Virus record (IMG/VR): IMGVR_UViG_3300025666_000018
Coordinates: 1 to 42,390 of that record
Origin: a virus
Reading direction: 5' to 3' (one strand)
Length of the DNA: 42,390 bases
Program-made: the position numbers and the translations under genes
Notes under the pieces: generated by a model
What the model saw: the letters and a program-made list of their open reading frames with translations, nothing else
The model's database searches: none
What the model was told of the DNA's origin: nothing
Shown here: piece by piece, positions 1 to 9,140 of the stretch
Layout: every line of letters starts with the position of its first letter
How positions within the stretch are numbered: the first letter of the stretch is position 1

Positions 1-1
1 T

Positions 2-3000
2 TTAATTCCAGTTGGATTAGCAGCACGTGCGCTTGCTGCGATTAATGTAACTGACGCTGACGTTGCCAAGGTTGAAGGTCTAATTAAAATATTAATTCCA
101 ATTGCTGCTCTTGTAGGGTTTATGACAGCAATTACTAATTTAGGTAAAGAGGCACTAGTTAGTATGGGAGGTAACAAAGAAGAGGGTGCAAGTTTACTTA
201 AGAAAGATAATTCAAGAAAGAGAAATCAAAAGATGAATCTCAAAGGAATTGGTATCTTTGCACTAAAAGCAGTAACGTATTTAGCAGTCGGTGGATTACT
301 AGCCGTAGCATTCGCAAAAGCAGCGCCATATCTAGCACAGGGCATTTCAGCAATGAATGGATTAGACTATACTGGTCTGGTTAAATTTATTGCAGTTGCT
401 GGTGTTGCAGTACTTCTCTTTGGAGTCGCGATAGGAATGGTAGTAAGTATGGTTAAAGGAAAAGAGACCTCAACGCCTGGATTAATGAATTTAACAGGCT
501 CTGCAAAGTCGAAACCTGCAAAAATGAGTACGGCAGACATTATATTTGCTGGTTTAGTATTACCTATGATTATTGGCGGTATCGTGATAGCTGCACTAGG
601 GTTTAAATTAATAAATGCAGTAGGAGTACCAGAAGTAAGTGGAAATCTTCTAGCATTTATAGCAGTCGCCGGACTTGGAGTACTAATATTTGGAACAGTG
701 TTGGGTGTCGTTTCAAACCTGATGAAGGGAAAGGTAAGTAAGGGACTATTTAAGGGCGGAAGACCTGCAAAAATGAGTTATAAAGATGTTTTAGTCTCAG
801 CACTCATAATTCCAGCAATTGCACTGGGTATTGTAGCAACTGCCCTTGTATTTAAAGCACTTCCAGCTGGATTAACCGATAAAAATGCACCAGATCCTAC
901 GTGGTCTCTTACTGCTGGTTTATCAATCTTAGCGTTTGGAGTAACATTCGCATTAGTTACTAGGGCTCTTTCAAAAGCAAGGGTAGGTTTTAAAGACATT
1001 GCTAAGGGAACAGTTGCAATGGTTGGAATTGCAGTTTCAATTGTAGCAATTTCATACATATTTCAAGCCCTTGGAAATACGCGCACAGCACCGCCTGTTG
1101 ACTGGGCATTAACTGTCAGTCTATCACTCCTAGCGTTTGGTATTGGATTTGCAATGATTACTAAAGCCCTGCAAGATAGAAAAATAGGATTTAAAGATAT
1201 TGCTAAAGGTGCAGTTGCTGTCGTTGGAGTAGCAGCCGCAATAGTTGCGCTAGCGTTAGCTTTTTCATTCTTACCGGGTACATATAAAACACCACCTGTA
1301 GAATGGTCATTAAAGGCCGGTCTATCAATCCTAGCGTTTGGTATTGGATTTGCGATGATTACTAAAGCCCTTCAGAAAAGAAAAATAGGATTTAAAGATA
1401 TTGCTAAAGGTGCAGTTGCTGTCGTTGGAGTAGCAGCGGCAATAGTTGCGACATCGTTAGCTTTTTCATTCTTACCGGGTATATATAAAACACCACCTGC
1501 AGAATGGTCACTTAAAGCAGGTCTTTCAATACTTGCATTCGGAATTACATATGCTCTAGTTACTAAAGCTCTACAATCAAGAAGAGTTGGCTTTAAAGAC
1601 ATTGCTAAAGGAGGAGCTACGATGCTGGCTATTGCAGCATCAATCGTAGGTATTTCATTCATATTCGGTATGTTAGGCAATACTTGGAATGCACCACCAC
1701 CTCTTTGGTCGTTGACTGCCGGTCTATCAATCCTAGCGTTTGGTATTACATATGCACTTGTGACTAAAGCTCTACAATCAAGAAGAGTTGGCTTTAAAGA
1801 TATTGCTAAAGGAGGAGCTGCGATGTTGGCTATTGCAGCATCAATCGTAGGTATTTCATTCATATTCGGTATGTTAGGCAATACTTGGAATGCGCCTCCA
1901 GTAGAATGGACACAAACAGCTGGTATTGCACTCTTAGCATTTGGAGCTCCGTTTGCAATACTTACCGTACTCTTTGCTAAATTTAGAGTTGGCTACAATG
2001 ATATGTTTAAAGGTGCTCTGGCGACTATTCTAGTTGCAGTAACCATCAGTGCAGTATCTTGGATATTCTCATTCTTAGAAGGTACTTGGAGCGCGCCTCC
2101 GATCGAATGGTCTAAAAGTTCAGGTATAGCTATCTTAGTGTTTGGCGTCTCATTTGCAGTTCTGACCATGTTGTTTGACAAGATGGGAATTGGCTACGGC
2201 GGTATGCTAAAAGGAGCAATCGGTATGGTTGTAGTTGCACTTGCAATAGTTGGTGTAGCATGGATATTTACATGGATGCCAGATAGTTTTAACAGTGCGC
2301 CACCAATGGACTGGTCAATGGGAGTTGCACTTGCATTGGTATTATTTACAATACCAGTACTTATTATTGGCTTGATTGCAACAAGTGGTGTTGGAGCTCT
2401 TGGTATTCTACTCGGTGTTGTAGGTATAATTGTAATCGCAGCAGGTATATTAGCCGTTGCCTGGATCTTAAGCGCTATGCCAGATTTAGGTGCTATCTCG
2501 AAAAACTTTACAGATGCCTTGATGACACCGATCAATGCGATTATCGATGCATTCGCAAGAATTAAAAATGAGCTCGGTGTTGAAAATCTATTAAGTCTTG
2601 CAGTAGGCGTAGCAGCACTTGGTGTTGCCTGGTTAGTCTTCGTCGGAGCAACTGCAGGTGCAAGTGTTGCTGGAGGAGTAGGAAAATTAATCGGAGGCTT
2701 ACTTGATGGTATTGCAGGTCTATTTGGCGCTGATACCACATCACCTCTTGATATTCTAGAAAAACTAGCAGAAATCGCACCAAAATTAACAGAACTTGCA
2801 AGTCCCTTAATGGATATTTCAGGCGCATTTTTAAAGTTTACGGCTTTGTTCTCTGACGGAGCTGTAGAAAAAATAGGAAAACTATTTAATGCAGTGTTGG
2901 TCCCAATGGATGTAAAAACACTTGCAATGCTTGGAGTTAATAGCATGAGTACATATTTAGACAAATTACAGGCCACGATGCGTCATGTTGCTGAATCGTA

Positions 3001-3439
3001 TGGTATGATTGCGATCGCCTCTAAAGGTATGAACGTTGAGGCAATTAGGGCATCTACTGATATGTTTAATGCACTTGCTTATCTTGCTAGTGTTGGTAAG
3101 GATAATGCTCTTGCTCAACTTGGAGATAAGCTGATCTTAGCAGTTCAAGAATTAGCAAGTATGATTGCAGACTTTGAAGGTACTGTTGCTGAAGCTGGAG
3201 ATACAAACAATCAGGCTTCATCTAACATCTCGAATGCTGCTTCTAAACTTGTGGATAAACTTTCAGGACTCGTTAGTAGTGGCATTATTTCTAAACCTGC
3301 ACCTGCAACTGCAGCTCAAGCTGGTGGTGGCGGTGGAAATGCAAATACACAAGAGATCGACGTTAGTAGTATCGTTAGAGCGATCCAAGAGTTAGAAGAT
3401 ACTCTAACGGCACAAGGCATTAAGATCAAAGAAAGATAA
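2..3439 (+). CDS. Probable tape-measure / multi-spanning repeat protein, 5' end outside window
   Basis: The frame is open from base 2, so the ATG at 122 is probably internal and the true start lies upstream; about 1145 residues are visible. The protein is an extreme array of hydrophobic segments. A 67-residue unit recurs with an exact 201-bp period: the codons of its GFKDIAKG-like motif begin at 986, 1187, 1388, 1589, 1790, 1991 and 2192. Each unit carries two hydrophobic stretches and a PPxxW linker. More diverged units precede the array. The last 350 or so residues lose the repeats and end in an Ala/Gly-rich, then helical tail. Size, helicity and repetition suit a tail tape measure whose membrane segments help DNA cross the cell envelope. 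Nothing visible is specific to that family, and another large virion membrane protein is possible. Confidence 0.6.
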   Translation, partial: LIPVGLAARALAAINVTDADVAKVEGLIKILIPIAALVGFMTAITNLGKEALVSMGGNKEEGASLLKKDNSRKRNQKMNLKGIGIFALKAVTYLAVGGLLAVAFAKAAPYLAQGISAMNGLDYTGLVKFIAVAGVAVLLFGVAIGMVVSMVKGKETSTPGLMNLTGSAKSKPAKMSTADIIFAGLVLPMIIGGIVIAALGFKLINAVGVPEVSGNLLAFIAVAGLGVLIFGTVLGVVSNLMKGKVSKGLFKGGRPAKMSYKDVLVSALIIPAIALGIVATALVFKALPAGLTDKNAPDPTWSLTAGLSILAFGVTFALVTRALSKARVGFKDIAKGTVAMVGIAVSIVAISYIFQALGNTRTAPPVDWALTVSLSLLAFGIGFAMITKALQDRKIGFKDIAKGAVAVVGVAAAIVALALAFSFLPGTYKTPPVEWSLKAGLSILAFGIGFAMITKALQKRKIGFKDIAKGAVAVVGVAAAIVATSLAFSFLPGIYKTPPAEWSLKAGLSILAFGITYALVTKALQSRRVGFKDIAKGGATMLAIAASIVGISFIFGMLGNTWNAPPPLWSLTAGLSILAFGITYALVTKALQSRRVGFKDIAKGGAAMLAIAASIVGISFIFGMLGNTWNAPPVEWTQTAGIALLAFGAPFAILTVLFAKFRVGYNDMFKGALATILVAVTISAVSWIFSFLEGTWSAPPIEWSKSSGIAILVFGVSFAVLTMLFDKMGIGYGGMLKGAIGMVVVALAIVGVAWIFTWMPDSFNSAPPMDWSMGVALALVLFTIPVLIIGLIATSGVGALGILLGVVGIIVIAAGILAVAWILSAMPDLGAISKNFTDALMTPINAIIDAFARIKNELGVENLLSLAVGVAALGVAWLVFVGATAGASVAGGVGKLIGGLLDGIAGLFGADTTSPLDILEKLAEIAPKLTELASPLMDISGAFLKFTALFSDGAVEKIGKLFNAVLVPMDVKTLAMLGVNSMSTYLDKLQATMRHVAESYGMIAIASKGMNVEAIRASTDMFNALAYLASVGKDNALAQLGDKLILAVQELASMIADFEGTVAEAGDTNNQASSNISNAASKLVDKLSGLVSSGIISKPAPATAAQAGGGGGNANTQEIDVSSIVRAIQELEDTLTAQGIKIKER

Positions 3440-3480
3440 ACAATCTCTAAGTTGATTATATAAGTTGTAAAGACTTACAT

Positions 3481-3708
3481 ATGATAACGAGCACAATTTC
3501 ACATTACGATTCATCTACGGTCAAGTCAGCAGCTTACAATGTTGAGCATAAGACTCTAACTGTACATTTCAACCATGCGTCTTACTTTTATAAAGACGTT
3601 GAATTAGCAGACTGGAATCTTTTCAATATGGCAGACTCACAAGGCAGAGCCTTGAACGAGATTATTAAGCCTAACTATGAATTTGAGAAAATACAAGAGA
3701 CTGTATAA
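3481..3708 (+). CDS. KTSC-domain small protein
   Basis: 75 residues. The pattern of Ser-rich start, VKSAAYN, a short beta strand LTVHFN and then the aromatic Y-FYKDV stretch matches the KTSC domain, a small beta-rich fold common in phages and bacteria and of unknown biochemical role. The domain fills almost the whole protein. The stop codon overlaps the next ATG (TAATG at 3706-3710), so it is probably translated together with the glycosyltransferase that follows. Family call moderately sure; function unknown. Confidence 0.6.
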   Translation: MITSTISHYDSSTVKSAAYNVEHKTLTVHFNHASYFYKDVELADWNLFNMADSQGRALNEIIKPNYEFEKIQETV

Positions 3709-4706
3709 TGGAACTAGGACCTAACAATAAGAATGTGCTGGTCAAGGTTTCTTGTCCAGCACTTGGTGATACATTATGTTCAACACCTACTATTAAAAAG
3801 GTAGCACTTACATATGGCCATAAAGTTGATGTAATGACACACATGCCAGAGATCTTTAAGAATAGTCCTTATGTAGACAATATTATTCCTTATAATGAAG
3901 AATGGCCGGGTGAATATAAAGAGATCTTTGAGACATATAACCAGTGGCTGAAGACTAATTATGGGCTAGGTAGTGATAACTTCTATAATCAATCGATGGA
4001 AGTAAAGCTACATAACTTTGAAGCTCGTCAGTTACATGCAATGGGCGTCGGTATGTATTTGTATCCTGAAGAGTTAACATGTGAGTTTATTCCAGATCCA
4101 ATTACTGAAAGAGCTAGTAAGATAGACAAGAACTATCTAGTCTTTCACGTTACTGAGAATTGGCCTTCAAGAACATGGAATATTCAGAAGTGGCAGCGTA
4201 TGGTTGACCTTGTAAAGAAACATACAGACTTTAAGATTGTAACTATTGGCATGAGCCATAAAGAGGCTACATTTAATGGTCATTTAGATAAGAAGACTAT
4301 CAAGTTGGAAGGTATAGATCTAGATTACTGTGACTTAGATGGTAGTACTATTAGTGAACTTTGGCATATAATCAATAGCTCATATGGTTTAGTTACTTTT
4401 GATGCTGGTCCAATACATGTTGCAGGAACAACAGACTCAGAGATCTTTACAATAGGTTCTTCTATTCTCCCTAAAAAGTTTGCACCTTGGAGAAATTCAA
4501 GCCAAGATTATAAATTTCACTTTATTGGCGGTGAATGTAAAATCTTTTGTGCGTCAGAGCCAAAGTACTCAGTTAAAGAATGGGGTACTATCAACTCAAT
4601 CCATTATGTACCAGAATGTGCCGAAGGTTACCCTGAGTTTAAGTGTCAGCCATCGCCGGACCAAGTATTAATGAAAATATTAGAAGTTAAAAATGAATCA
4701 AGATAA
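3708..4706 (+). CDS. Glycosyltransferase family 9 (heptosyltransferase-like)
   Basis: 332 residues. The N-terminus VKVSCPALGDTLCSTPTIKK is the GT9 signature (ALGD plus PTI), the first half of a GT-B fold. The second half has the FHVTENWPSRTW segment and the LVTFDAGPIHVAG donor-site motif (compare D-GP-H in ADP-heptose transferases). It should transfer a sugar from a nucleotide donor; the acceptor cannot be told from sequence. It overlaps the preceding KTSC gene by TAATG and the following GT2 gene by 14 bp, so the two transferases are probably made as a pair. Possible roles are glycosylation of virion proteins, host surface glycan or modified DNA. Family call firm; role open. Confidence 0.85.
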   Translation: MELGPNNKNVLVKVSCPALGDTLCSTPTIKKVALTYGHKVDVMTHMPEIFKNSPYVDNIIPYNEEWPGEYKEIFETYNQWLKTNYGLGSDNFYNQSMEVKLHNFEARQLHAMGVGMYLYPEELTCEFIPDPITERASKIDKNYLVFHVTENWPSRTWNIQKWQRMVDLVKKHTDFKIVTIGMSHKEATFNGHLDKKTIKLEGIDLDYCDLDGSTISELWHIINSSYGLVTFDAGPIHVAGTTDSEIFTIGSSILPKKFAPWRNSSQDYKFHFIGGECKIFCASEPKYSVKEWGTINSIHYVPECAEGYPEFKCQPSPDQVLMKILEVKNESR

Positions 4707-5877
4707 GAAATTTCTATTAGTAACATCATTCTATAATAACCCACAAGAACACTTTGAACTTACTGTTAAGAATGTACTTAATCAGACTTACCAGAATTGG
4801 GTTTTAATCATTGGCGATGACTTTAGTGCAGATCCAGAATACAGAACCTGGCTTAAGAATGAGATCTTAAAGGTCAATGACCCGAGAATTATGTACTATG
4901 ATGTGAAGGAGAAGCGAGAACTCTATCTCTATCAGAACTTCTTTCAACACCTAGACTATGATTACTATTTTGATCTAGACTCGGATGATCTGATTGACCC
5001 TAATATTCTACAGACGTATCACAACCACTTCGATGCATATCCAGATGCCATGAGTGTATTTAGTGATTCAACGATGACCAATGTTGAAGGTCAATTACAA
5101 CAGTACTTCTTTGTCAAGCCACCTAAAGATTATGTTGCTGAGTTTAACTATCGTTCTACTAATGATGTTAACCAGCTCTGGAAAGACAGATCTTCTTATA
5201 ATATGTATGGCCATGCTAGATGTATGCGCAGACCAACCGAAAGTGCTATGCACATGAATAAGAATACTAGAACCTCAACGGACACTCTGTTTACATTCTA
5301 TAATCTGACTCGAGGCAAACACCTACATATACCAAGAAGGATGTATACTTATGTACGCAGAGATGGTTCAGATTCAGGCCGGATGTCAGCTGAAGAATAT
5401 GCTGATTTTAACATGAACGCAAGTTACTATCTTAACAAGTATGCTAACATGGAACCAACCGGCCACATTCCAGTCTACGACCATCTTTACAATTACACAT
5501 CGGCCATTTCAGCTTGTAAATTCTTAGACTCTGTGGATCGAGTAAGCCTTATTGCAGACATATCTGATGCAGACCAAGTGCTGATTAAGACAATTTACCA
5601 CGACAAGACTATTCTCTTCAATGATTATAGCTGTCCAAATATAATTGTGCCCTGGAAAGAGTTAGCAGAAAGTAGCAGAGAACGACTTTTGGCAAACCTG
5701 AGCACATTTGATCGAGTTACAATATACAACCATGTTGAAGGTGAATTTGACAATATGGAAGATGCTAGCAACCATTTCAATGCAGATCACCAGAAAGTAC
5801 TTGATACTATCAAGGGTAAGATGTTTGGCTATGGCTGGTGGTACTTCTTTAGACACATGACGGTTACAAAACAGTAA
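4693..5877 (+). CDS. Glycosyltransferase family 2
   Basis: 394 residues. The N-terminal half is a GT-A domain: start LLVTSFYNNPQEHF, QTYQNWVLIIGDD (residues 31-43, the nucleotide-binding acidic site) and DLDSDD at 94-99, the DxD-type metal-binding motif. The second half, about 170 residues, is not recognisable and may set the acceptor or bind the GT9 partner. No membrane segment is seen, so it is probably cytoplasmic. It starts inside the end of the GT9 gene. A promoter and probable unit boundary follow at about 5913. Confidence 0.85.
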   Translation: MNQDKKFLLVTSFYNNPQEHFELTVKNVLNQTYQNWVLIIGDDFSADPEYRTWLKNEILKVNDPRIMYYDVKEKRELYLYQNFFQHLDYDYYFDLDSDDLIDPNILQTYHNHFDAYPDAMSVFSDSTMTNVEGQLQQYFFVKPPKDYVAEFNYRSTNDVNQLWKDRSSYNMYGHARCMRRPTESAMHMNKNTRTSTDTLFTFYNLTRGKHLHIPRRMYTYVRRDGSDSGRMSAEEYADFNMNASYYLNKYANMEPTGHIPVYDHLYNYTSAISACKFLDSVDRVSLIADISDADQVLIKTIYHDKTILFNDYSCPNIIVPWKELAESSRERLLANLSTFDRVTIYNHVEGEFDNMEDASNHFNADHQKVLDTIKGKMFGYGWWYFFRHMTVTKQ

Positions 5878-5912
5878 TTGTTAATAACTTTGTGCAAAAA
5901 AGTTGCCACAGG

Positions 5913-5955
5913 ATTTTTTTATGTCAATCTTTTTGTTTATATTTATACTGTAATT
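5913..5955 (+). promoter_or_regulatory. Promoter P1 (phage repeated motif)
   Basis: T-rich -33 region at 5914-5920, a TGTCAATC element, -7 box TATATTTA at 5938-5945 and ACTGTAA just downstream. It is the first of ten copies of one motif, and all sit just upstream of a start codon or an RNA gene. The -7 box follows the Bacteroidota TAnnTTTG pattern with a final A. It should drive the block from 5983. Confidence 0.75.
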
Positions 5956-5982
5956 GAAAGTTAAACATAAACAAAAACAAAA

Positions 5983-6369
5983 ATGAAAAAAGTAACATCA
6001 TTCAACCGTCAAAACATCCGTCAAATCAACTCTGAACTTGAAGCAGTTATTAAGCAAGTGGCTGAAAAATACGGACTAGAAGTTAAACTTGGTAACACTC
6101 GCTTTACTGGCGATAATTTTACCACTAAAGTTCAAGTAGCTACAGTTGCTGAAGGTGGCATCACAATGTCAAAAGAGGCTACTGATTTTAATCGCTACAA
6201 GACAATCCTTGGGATTAACATGGACCTTGGACAAGAGTTCCAACGCAGCGGTAAAACATTTACTATCGTGGGTCTTAAACCACGTAGCAAAAAGTACCCA
6301 ATCTTGGCTAAATGCTCTGACGGTAAGACATACAAACTTCCAGTTGATCTAGTAAACATGTACGCATAA
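5983..6369 (+). CDS. Small conserved-type phage protein
   Basis: 128 residues. A basic helical N-terminus (about 1-30) is followed by a beta-rich C-terminal part with a Gly-led turn and a KxFTIVGLKPRSKKYPILAK stretch, a layout seen in a family of small phage proteins of unknown role. It is the first gene after promoter P1 and its stop overlaps the next start (TAATG at 6367-6371). No catalytic motif seen. Confidence 0.7.
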   Translation: MKKVTSFNRQNIRQINSELEAVIKQVAEKYGLEVKLGNTRFTGDNFTTKVQVATVAEGGITMSKEATDFNRYKTILGINMDLGQEFQRSGKTFTIVGLKPRSKKYPILAKCSDGKTYKLPVDLVNMYA

Positions 6370-6707
6370 TGGAAGCACTAATCAAATTAACAGCAGATGA
6401 AGCCCGGTACGAAGCTACTGGGACTTCACTTAAAGGCTATCTAAAGAGAGGTATTAAATTTACTGACCTTTACAAAGTCTTAGGAGAACCAACCTTTAAA
6501 CCAGAAGATTCTGGCGACGGTAAGATTCAATACGAATGGGTCCTTAAGTGGAACGGTAATATCTATACAATCTACGACTGGAAGACCTACAACCAAGACC
6601 ACACTTTAACCGAGTATGACTACTGGCACGTTGGTGCTAAAGTTTACTCTGGTGACTTTGAAGACCTAATTGAGAACATGGTAAATAAGAACTTATGCCT
6701 GAACTAG
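6369..6707 (+). CDS. Hypothetical phage protein
   Basis: 112 residues. A short helix is followed by KYLKRG-like text, then WVLKWNGNIYTIYDWKTYN and YWHVGAK. This aromatic core (tyrosine/tryptophan around a D-W-K turn, then WHxG) resembles a small family shared by large phages, of unknown function. Coupled by TAATG to the gene before it and overlapping the glycosylase start by 13 bp. The C-terminal half is acidic. Confidence 0.65.
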   Translation: MEALIKLTADEARYEATGTSLKGYLKRGIKFTDLYKVLGEPTFKPEDSGDGKIQYEWVLKWNGNIYTIYDWKTYNQDHTLTEYDYWHVGAKVYSGDFEDLIENMVNKNLCLN

Positions 6708-7540
6708 CAGAACTTAAACTGACAGCAGACTACGTTAATCAGTCAACACAAGGCAGAGTCTTTGGTGGGATAGAAAAGAATCCGATCCATAAAGGTGCAG
6801 AAGTCTCTGTGCCTTTCGATCAGTTTGAAATTCAGGCGAAGAGTCGAGGCAAAGAGCTCTTACTAGAGCTTAAAGACCTTAATTCAGACAGAGTCTATCC
6901 AATACGGATGGGTATGGGCATGTCAGGGCACTTCAGGCTAACTCAAAAGGCCCAAGAAGATAAACATGCACACTTAAAGTTCGGTGCCACAGACGGCCAC
7001 GTATTGTCTTTTGTGGACGTGCGACGTTTCGGTAACTGGAATGCAGGTGAGAGCTGGTCAGACAAGCGTGGCCCGGATCCAACTACCGATTATAGAGAAT
7101 TCTTCTTGAATGTGACGACTAATCTGACCAAGGCTAAATTTAACAAGCCACTCTTTGAAGTCCTGATGGACCAAAAGTACTTTAATGGCATTGGTAATTA
7201 TCTAAGAGCAGAGATCATCTACCGTGCTGAAGTTAATCCATTTCTACCAGCTAGAGAGCAACTAACAAGCTACCCAAAGATCTTAGAGCTATGTCGAGAT
7301 ATTCCGATGCTGGCCTACCAAAGAGGTGGTGGCGCAATCAAAGACTGGGATAATCCATTCGGCAAAGAGAGCCAAGTTGGTAAATTTATGCTCTGTTATG
7401 GAAACAAAGAGATGAGTCAACGTATAGACTCTACTGGGCGTCGTTTTTGGTACGACCCACATTGGGACAAGTTAGATCTAGAATCAGAATGGGATTACTA
7501 TTCAGGGCTACCGAACCCAAAAGCTTATGAAAGAACGTAA
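6695..7540 (+). CDS. Formamidopyrimidine/endonuclease VIII-type DNA glycosylase
   Basis: 281 residues. Begins Met-Pro-Glu-Leu; Pro2 and Glu3 are the catalytic pair of the Fpg/Nei family after Met removal. A conserved lysine in SRGKELL (about 53), MSGHF (76-80) and the helix-two-turn-helix DQKYFNGIGNYLRAEIIYRA (159-178, with the family Asn in GIGN) are all present. The usual C-terminal four-cysteine zinc finger is absent; CYGN with GRRFWYDPHW resembles a zincless finger. It should excise oxidised bases and nick the abasic site. A phage role in genome repair or host DNA breakdown is inference. It overlaps the preceding gene. Confidence 0.88.
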   Translation: MPELAELKLTADYVNQSTQGRVFGGIEKNPIHKGAEVSVPFDQFEIQAKSRGKELLLELKDLNSDRVYPIRMGMGMSGHFRLTQKAQEDKHAHLKFGATDGHVLSFVDVRRFGNWNAGESWSDKRGPDPTTDYREFFLNVTTNLTKAKFNKPLFEVLMDQKYFNGIGNYLRAEIIYRAEVNPFLPAREQLTSYPKILELCRDIPMLAYQRGGGAIKDWDNPFGKESQVGKFMLCYGNKEMSQRIDSTGRRFWYDPHWDKLDLESEWDYYSGLPNPKAYERT

Positions 7541-7571
7541 ACAATTTTAAACTTAAACGTATAATACAAAT

Positions 7572-8045
7572 ATGAAATTAGTACTCGTAGGCAAAGCAGC
7601 ATCTGGTAAAGACTATCTTAAGACTCGATTAAAGAAGAAGGGTTTTAAGATAGGTGTTAGCCATACTACAAGGCCACCTCGACCATCTGAAACAGATGGT
7701 GTTGATTATCGCTTTACAGACGAAGCCACCTTTAAACAGATGATCGAAAAAGATCAGTTTGTAGAATACATGCACTTTAACGGCTGGTACTATGGCCAGA
7801 CTAAAGAAGACTTCACACACGCAGAAGTTATGATTATGAGCAAAGATGGCCTAGACATTTTACCGGAACAATACCGTAAAGAATGTATGGTGATCTACTT
7901 AGATATTGACCGTAAGACTAGAGTTGAAAGACTTAATCTGAGAGAAGACCCAAATGATTCAGTTGAACGGCGTTTACTCGCAGACGACGAACAGTTTAAA
8001 GGCTTCAACGACTTTGAAATCCGCATTACTAACCCAGATTTTTAA
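7572..8045 (+). CDS. Guanylate-kinase-like NMP kinase
   Basis: 157 residues. P-loop GKAASGKD at 7-14 followed by SHTTRPPRPSETDGVDYRF, the guanylate-kinase GMP-binding block (TTR-PR, E-DG-DY-F), then FVEYMHFNGWYYG. Shorter than bacterial Gmk (about 200 residues), with the C-terminal helices reduced. It should phosphorylate GMP/dGMP and so feed dNTP synthesis; a modified-nucleotide kinase is also possible, as in several large phages. A short spacer holding TATAAT (7561-7566) lies just upstream of its start. Confidence 0.82.
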   Translation: MKLVLVGKAASGKDYLKTRLKKKGFKIGVSHTTRPPRPSETDGVDYRFTDEATFKQMIEKDQFVEYMHFNGWYYGQTKEDFTHAEVMIMSKDGLDILPEQYRKECMVIYLDIDRKTRVERLNLREDPNDSVERRLLADDEQFKGFNDFEIRITNPDF

Positions 8046-8082
8046 GAATATATAAAATCAAGAATCTTAAATTTTAATAAAC

Positions 8083-8604
8083 ATGTCATTAGAAACACTC
8101 AAGACAAAAAGAACAGAGCTAATTGAAAAATTAGACGAATTACAAACCCAGTCTGCTGAAAGGCTATTTGAAATAGAACTAGACGATCGTAAGCAGATTA
8201 AAACAATTATGGAGCACTTAAACAAAGGCTTCACCTGGAAGACTCAAAACGCTGCGGTTGTTGTAGCTCTTTACGATCAGTTAAAGAAGCAGAACAAAGA
8301 GTTAACCAGCTCTGAAGAAGAGGCTACAGTAATTAAACTAAAAGCTCACGAGCTTAACGGTCTTTACCAAGCTCTTCTTAACGTAGAAGGCGTTGGTGTT
8401 GAATCAGCACGCCGTTTTATCACAATGTTAACCAACGTTGGTGAGACAGTAACCAACGCAATGTCAGTACTTGGTGAGATGAACAAGGAGATCTCAGAGA
8501 TGCACGCAGAACTAGATGCAACCGAAAGAGAGATTGCTGAGCTTGAAAACACTGAAGAAGTAGAACCAGAGTTAGAAAGAACGACTCTAGAAAATAGAGT
8601 GTAA
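8083..8604 (+). CDS. Coiled-coil protein, unknown role
   Basis: 173 residues, almost wholly helical, acidic at the C-terminus, with long heptad-like stretches at 1-60 and 110-165. No enzyme motif, membrane segment or signal peptide. The stop codon overlaps the start of the PD-(D/E)XK nuclease (TAATG at 8602-8606), which suggests linked synthesis and perhaps a complex. Function not recognised. Confidence 0.65.
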   Translation: MSLETLKTKRTELIEKLDELQTQSAERLFEIELDDRKQIKTIMEHLNKGFTWKTQNAAVVVALYDQLKKQNKELTSSEEEATVIKLKAHELNGLYQALLNVEGVGVESARRFITMLTNVGETVTNAMSVLGEMNKEISEMHAELDATEREIAELENTEEVEPELERTTLENRV

Positions 8605-9140
8605 TGAAGACATCGAGTAAGAGCAGAAAAAGATTGGACTTCCTGGATTTAATCCAGGGAGTTCTTACTCACGATGACATCTACGAAACAATCGATTATC
8701 GCAGACAGAGTGAGGACAAGATCAAGCAGTTCATCTATCCACATTTGATAGAGAACTTGACAACACATCTTGTTGAGACAAAAGAGTTAGATAAAACCAC
8801 TGCAAAAGAGCGCGTAAAAGAGGCCTTGAAATGGGAAGGTAATGTTAAGACTACAGTCAACAACATTCTTTTCATGGGTACTCAAAACAGACCAGACATG
8901 GTACTCGAGATGAACGGGCTACGCATTGCAATTGAGTTCAAGCGTGGCGGTAAAGGTTCAGAACTGCGTAGCGGTATCGGTCAGTCAATGATCTATGCAA
9001 CACATTATGACTTTGTAATCTACCTCTTTATTGATACAACAGAAGACAAGAGAATCCAAAACTCGGTTGATAGCGTAAACGAGAGTGAGTTTATCGAAGA
9101 GCTTTGGAACAGATACAACATCAAATTTATTGTAGCTTAA
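8604..9140 (+). CDS. PD-(D/E)XK nuclease-fold protein
   Basis: 178 residues. The core RPDMVLEMNGLRIAIEFKRG carries Asp98, then Glu111-x-Lys113, the metal-binding D...ExK motif of the restriction-endonuclease-like fold; Gln127 in SGIGQSMIYA fits the usual downstream helix. The N-terminal 90 residues are helical and may bind DNA. It could cut host DNA or branched DNA; the target cannot be read from sequence. It lies between a coiled-coil gene and a phosphoesterase relative, overlapping both. Confidence 0.72.
   Translation: MKTSSKSRKRLDFLDLIQGVLTHDDIYETIDYRRQSEDKIKQFIYPHLIENLTTHLVETKELDKTTAKERVKEALKWEGNVKTTVNNILFMGTQNRPDMVLEMNGLRIAIEFKRGGKGSELRSGIGQSMIYATHYDFVIYLFIDTTEDKRIQNSVDSVNESEFIEELWNRYNIKFIVA

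Noticed and set aside
778-2976. Long minus-strand ORFs opposite the tape-measure-like gene
   Set aside because: They mirror the repeat structure and codon pattern of the + strand gene, have low-complexity text and no motif.
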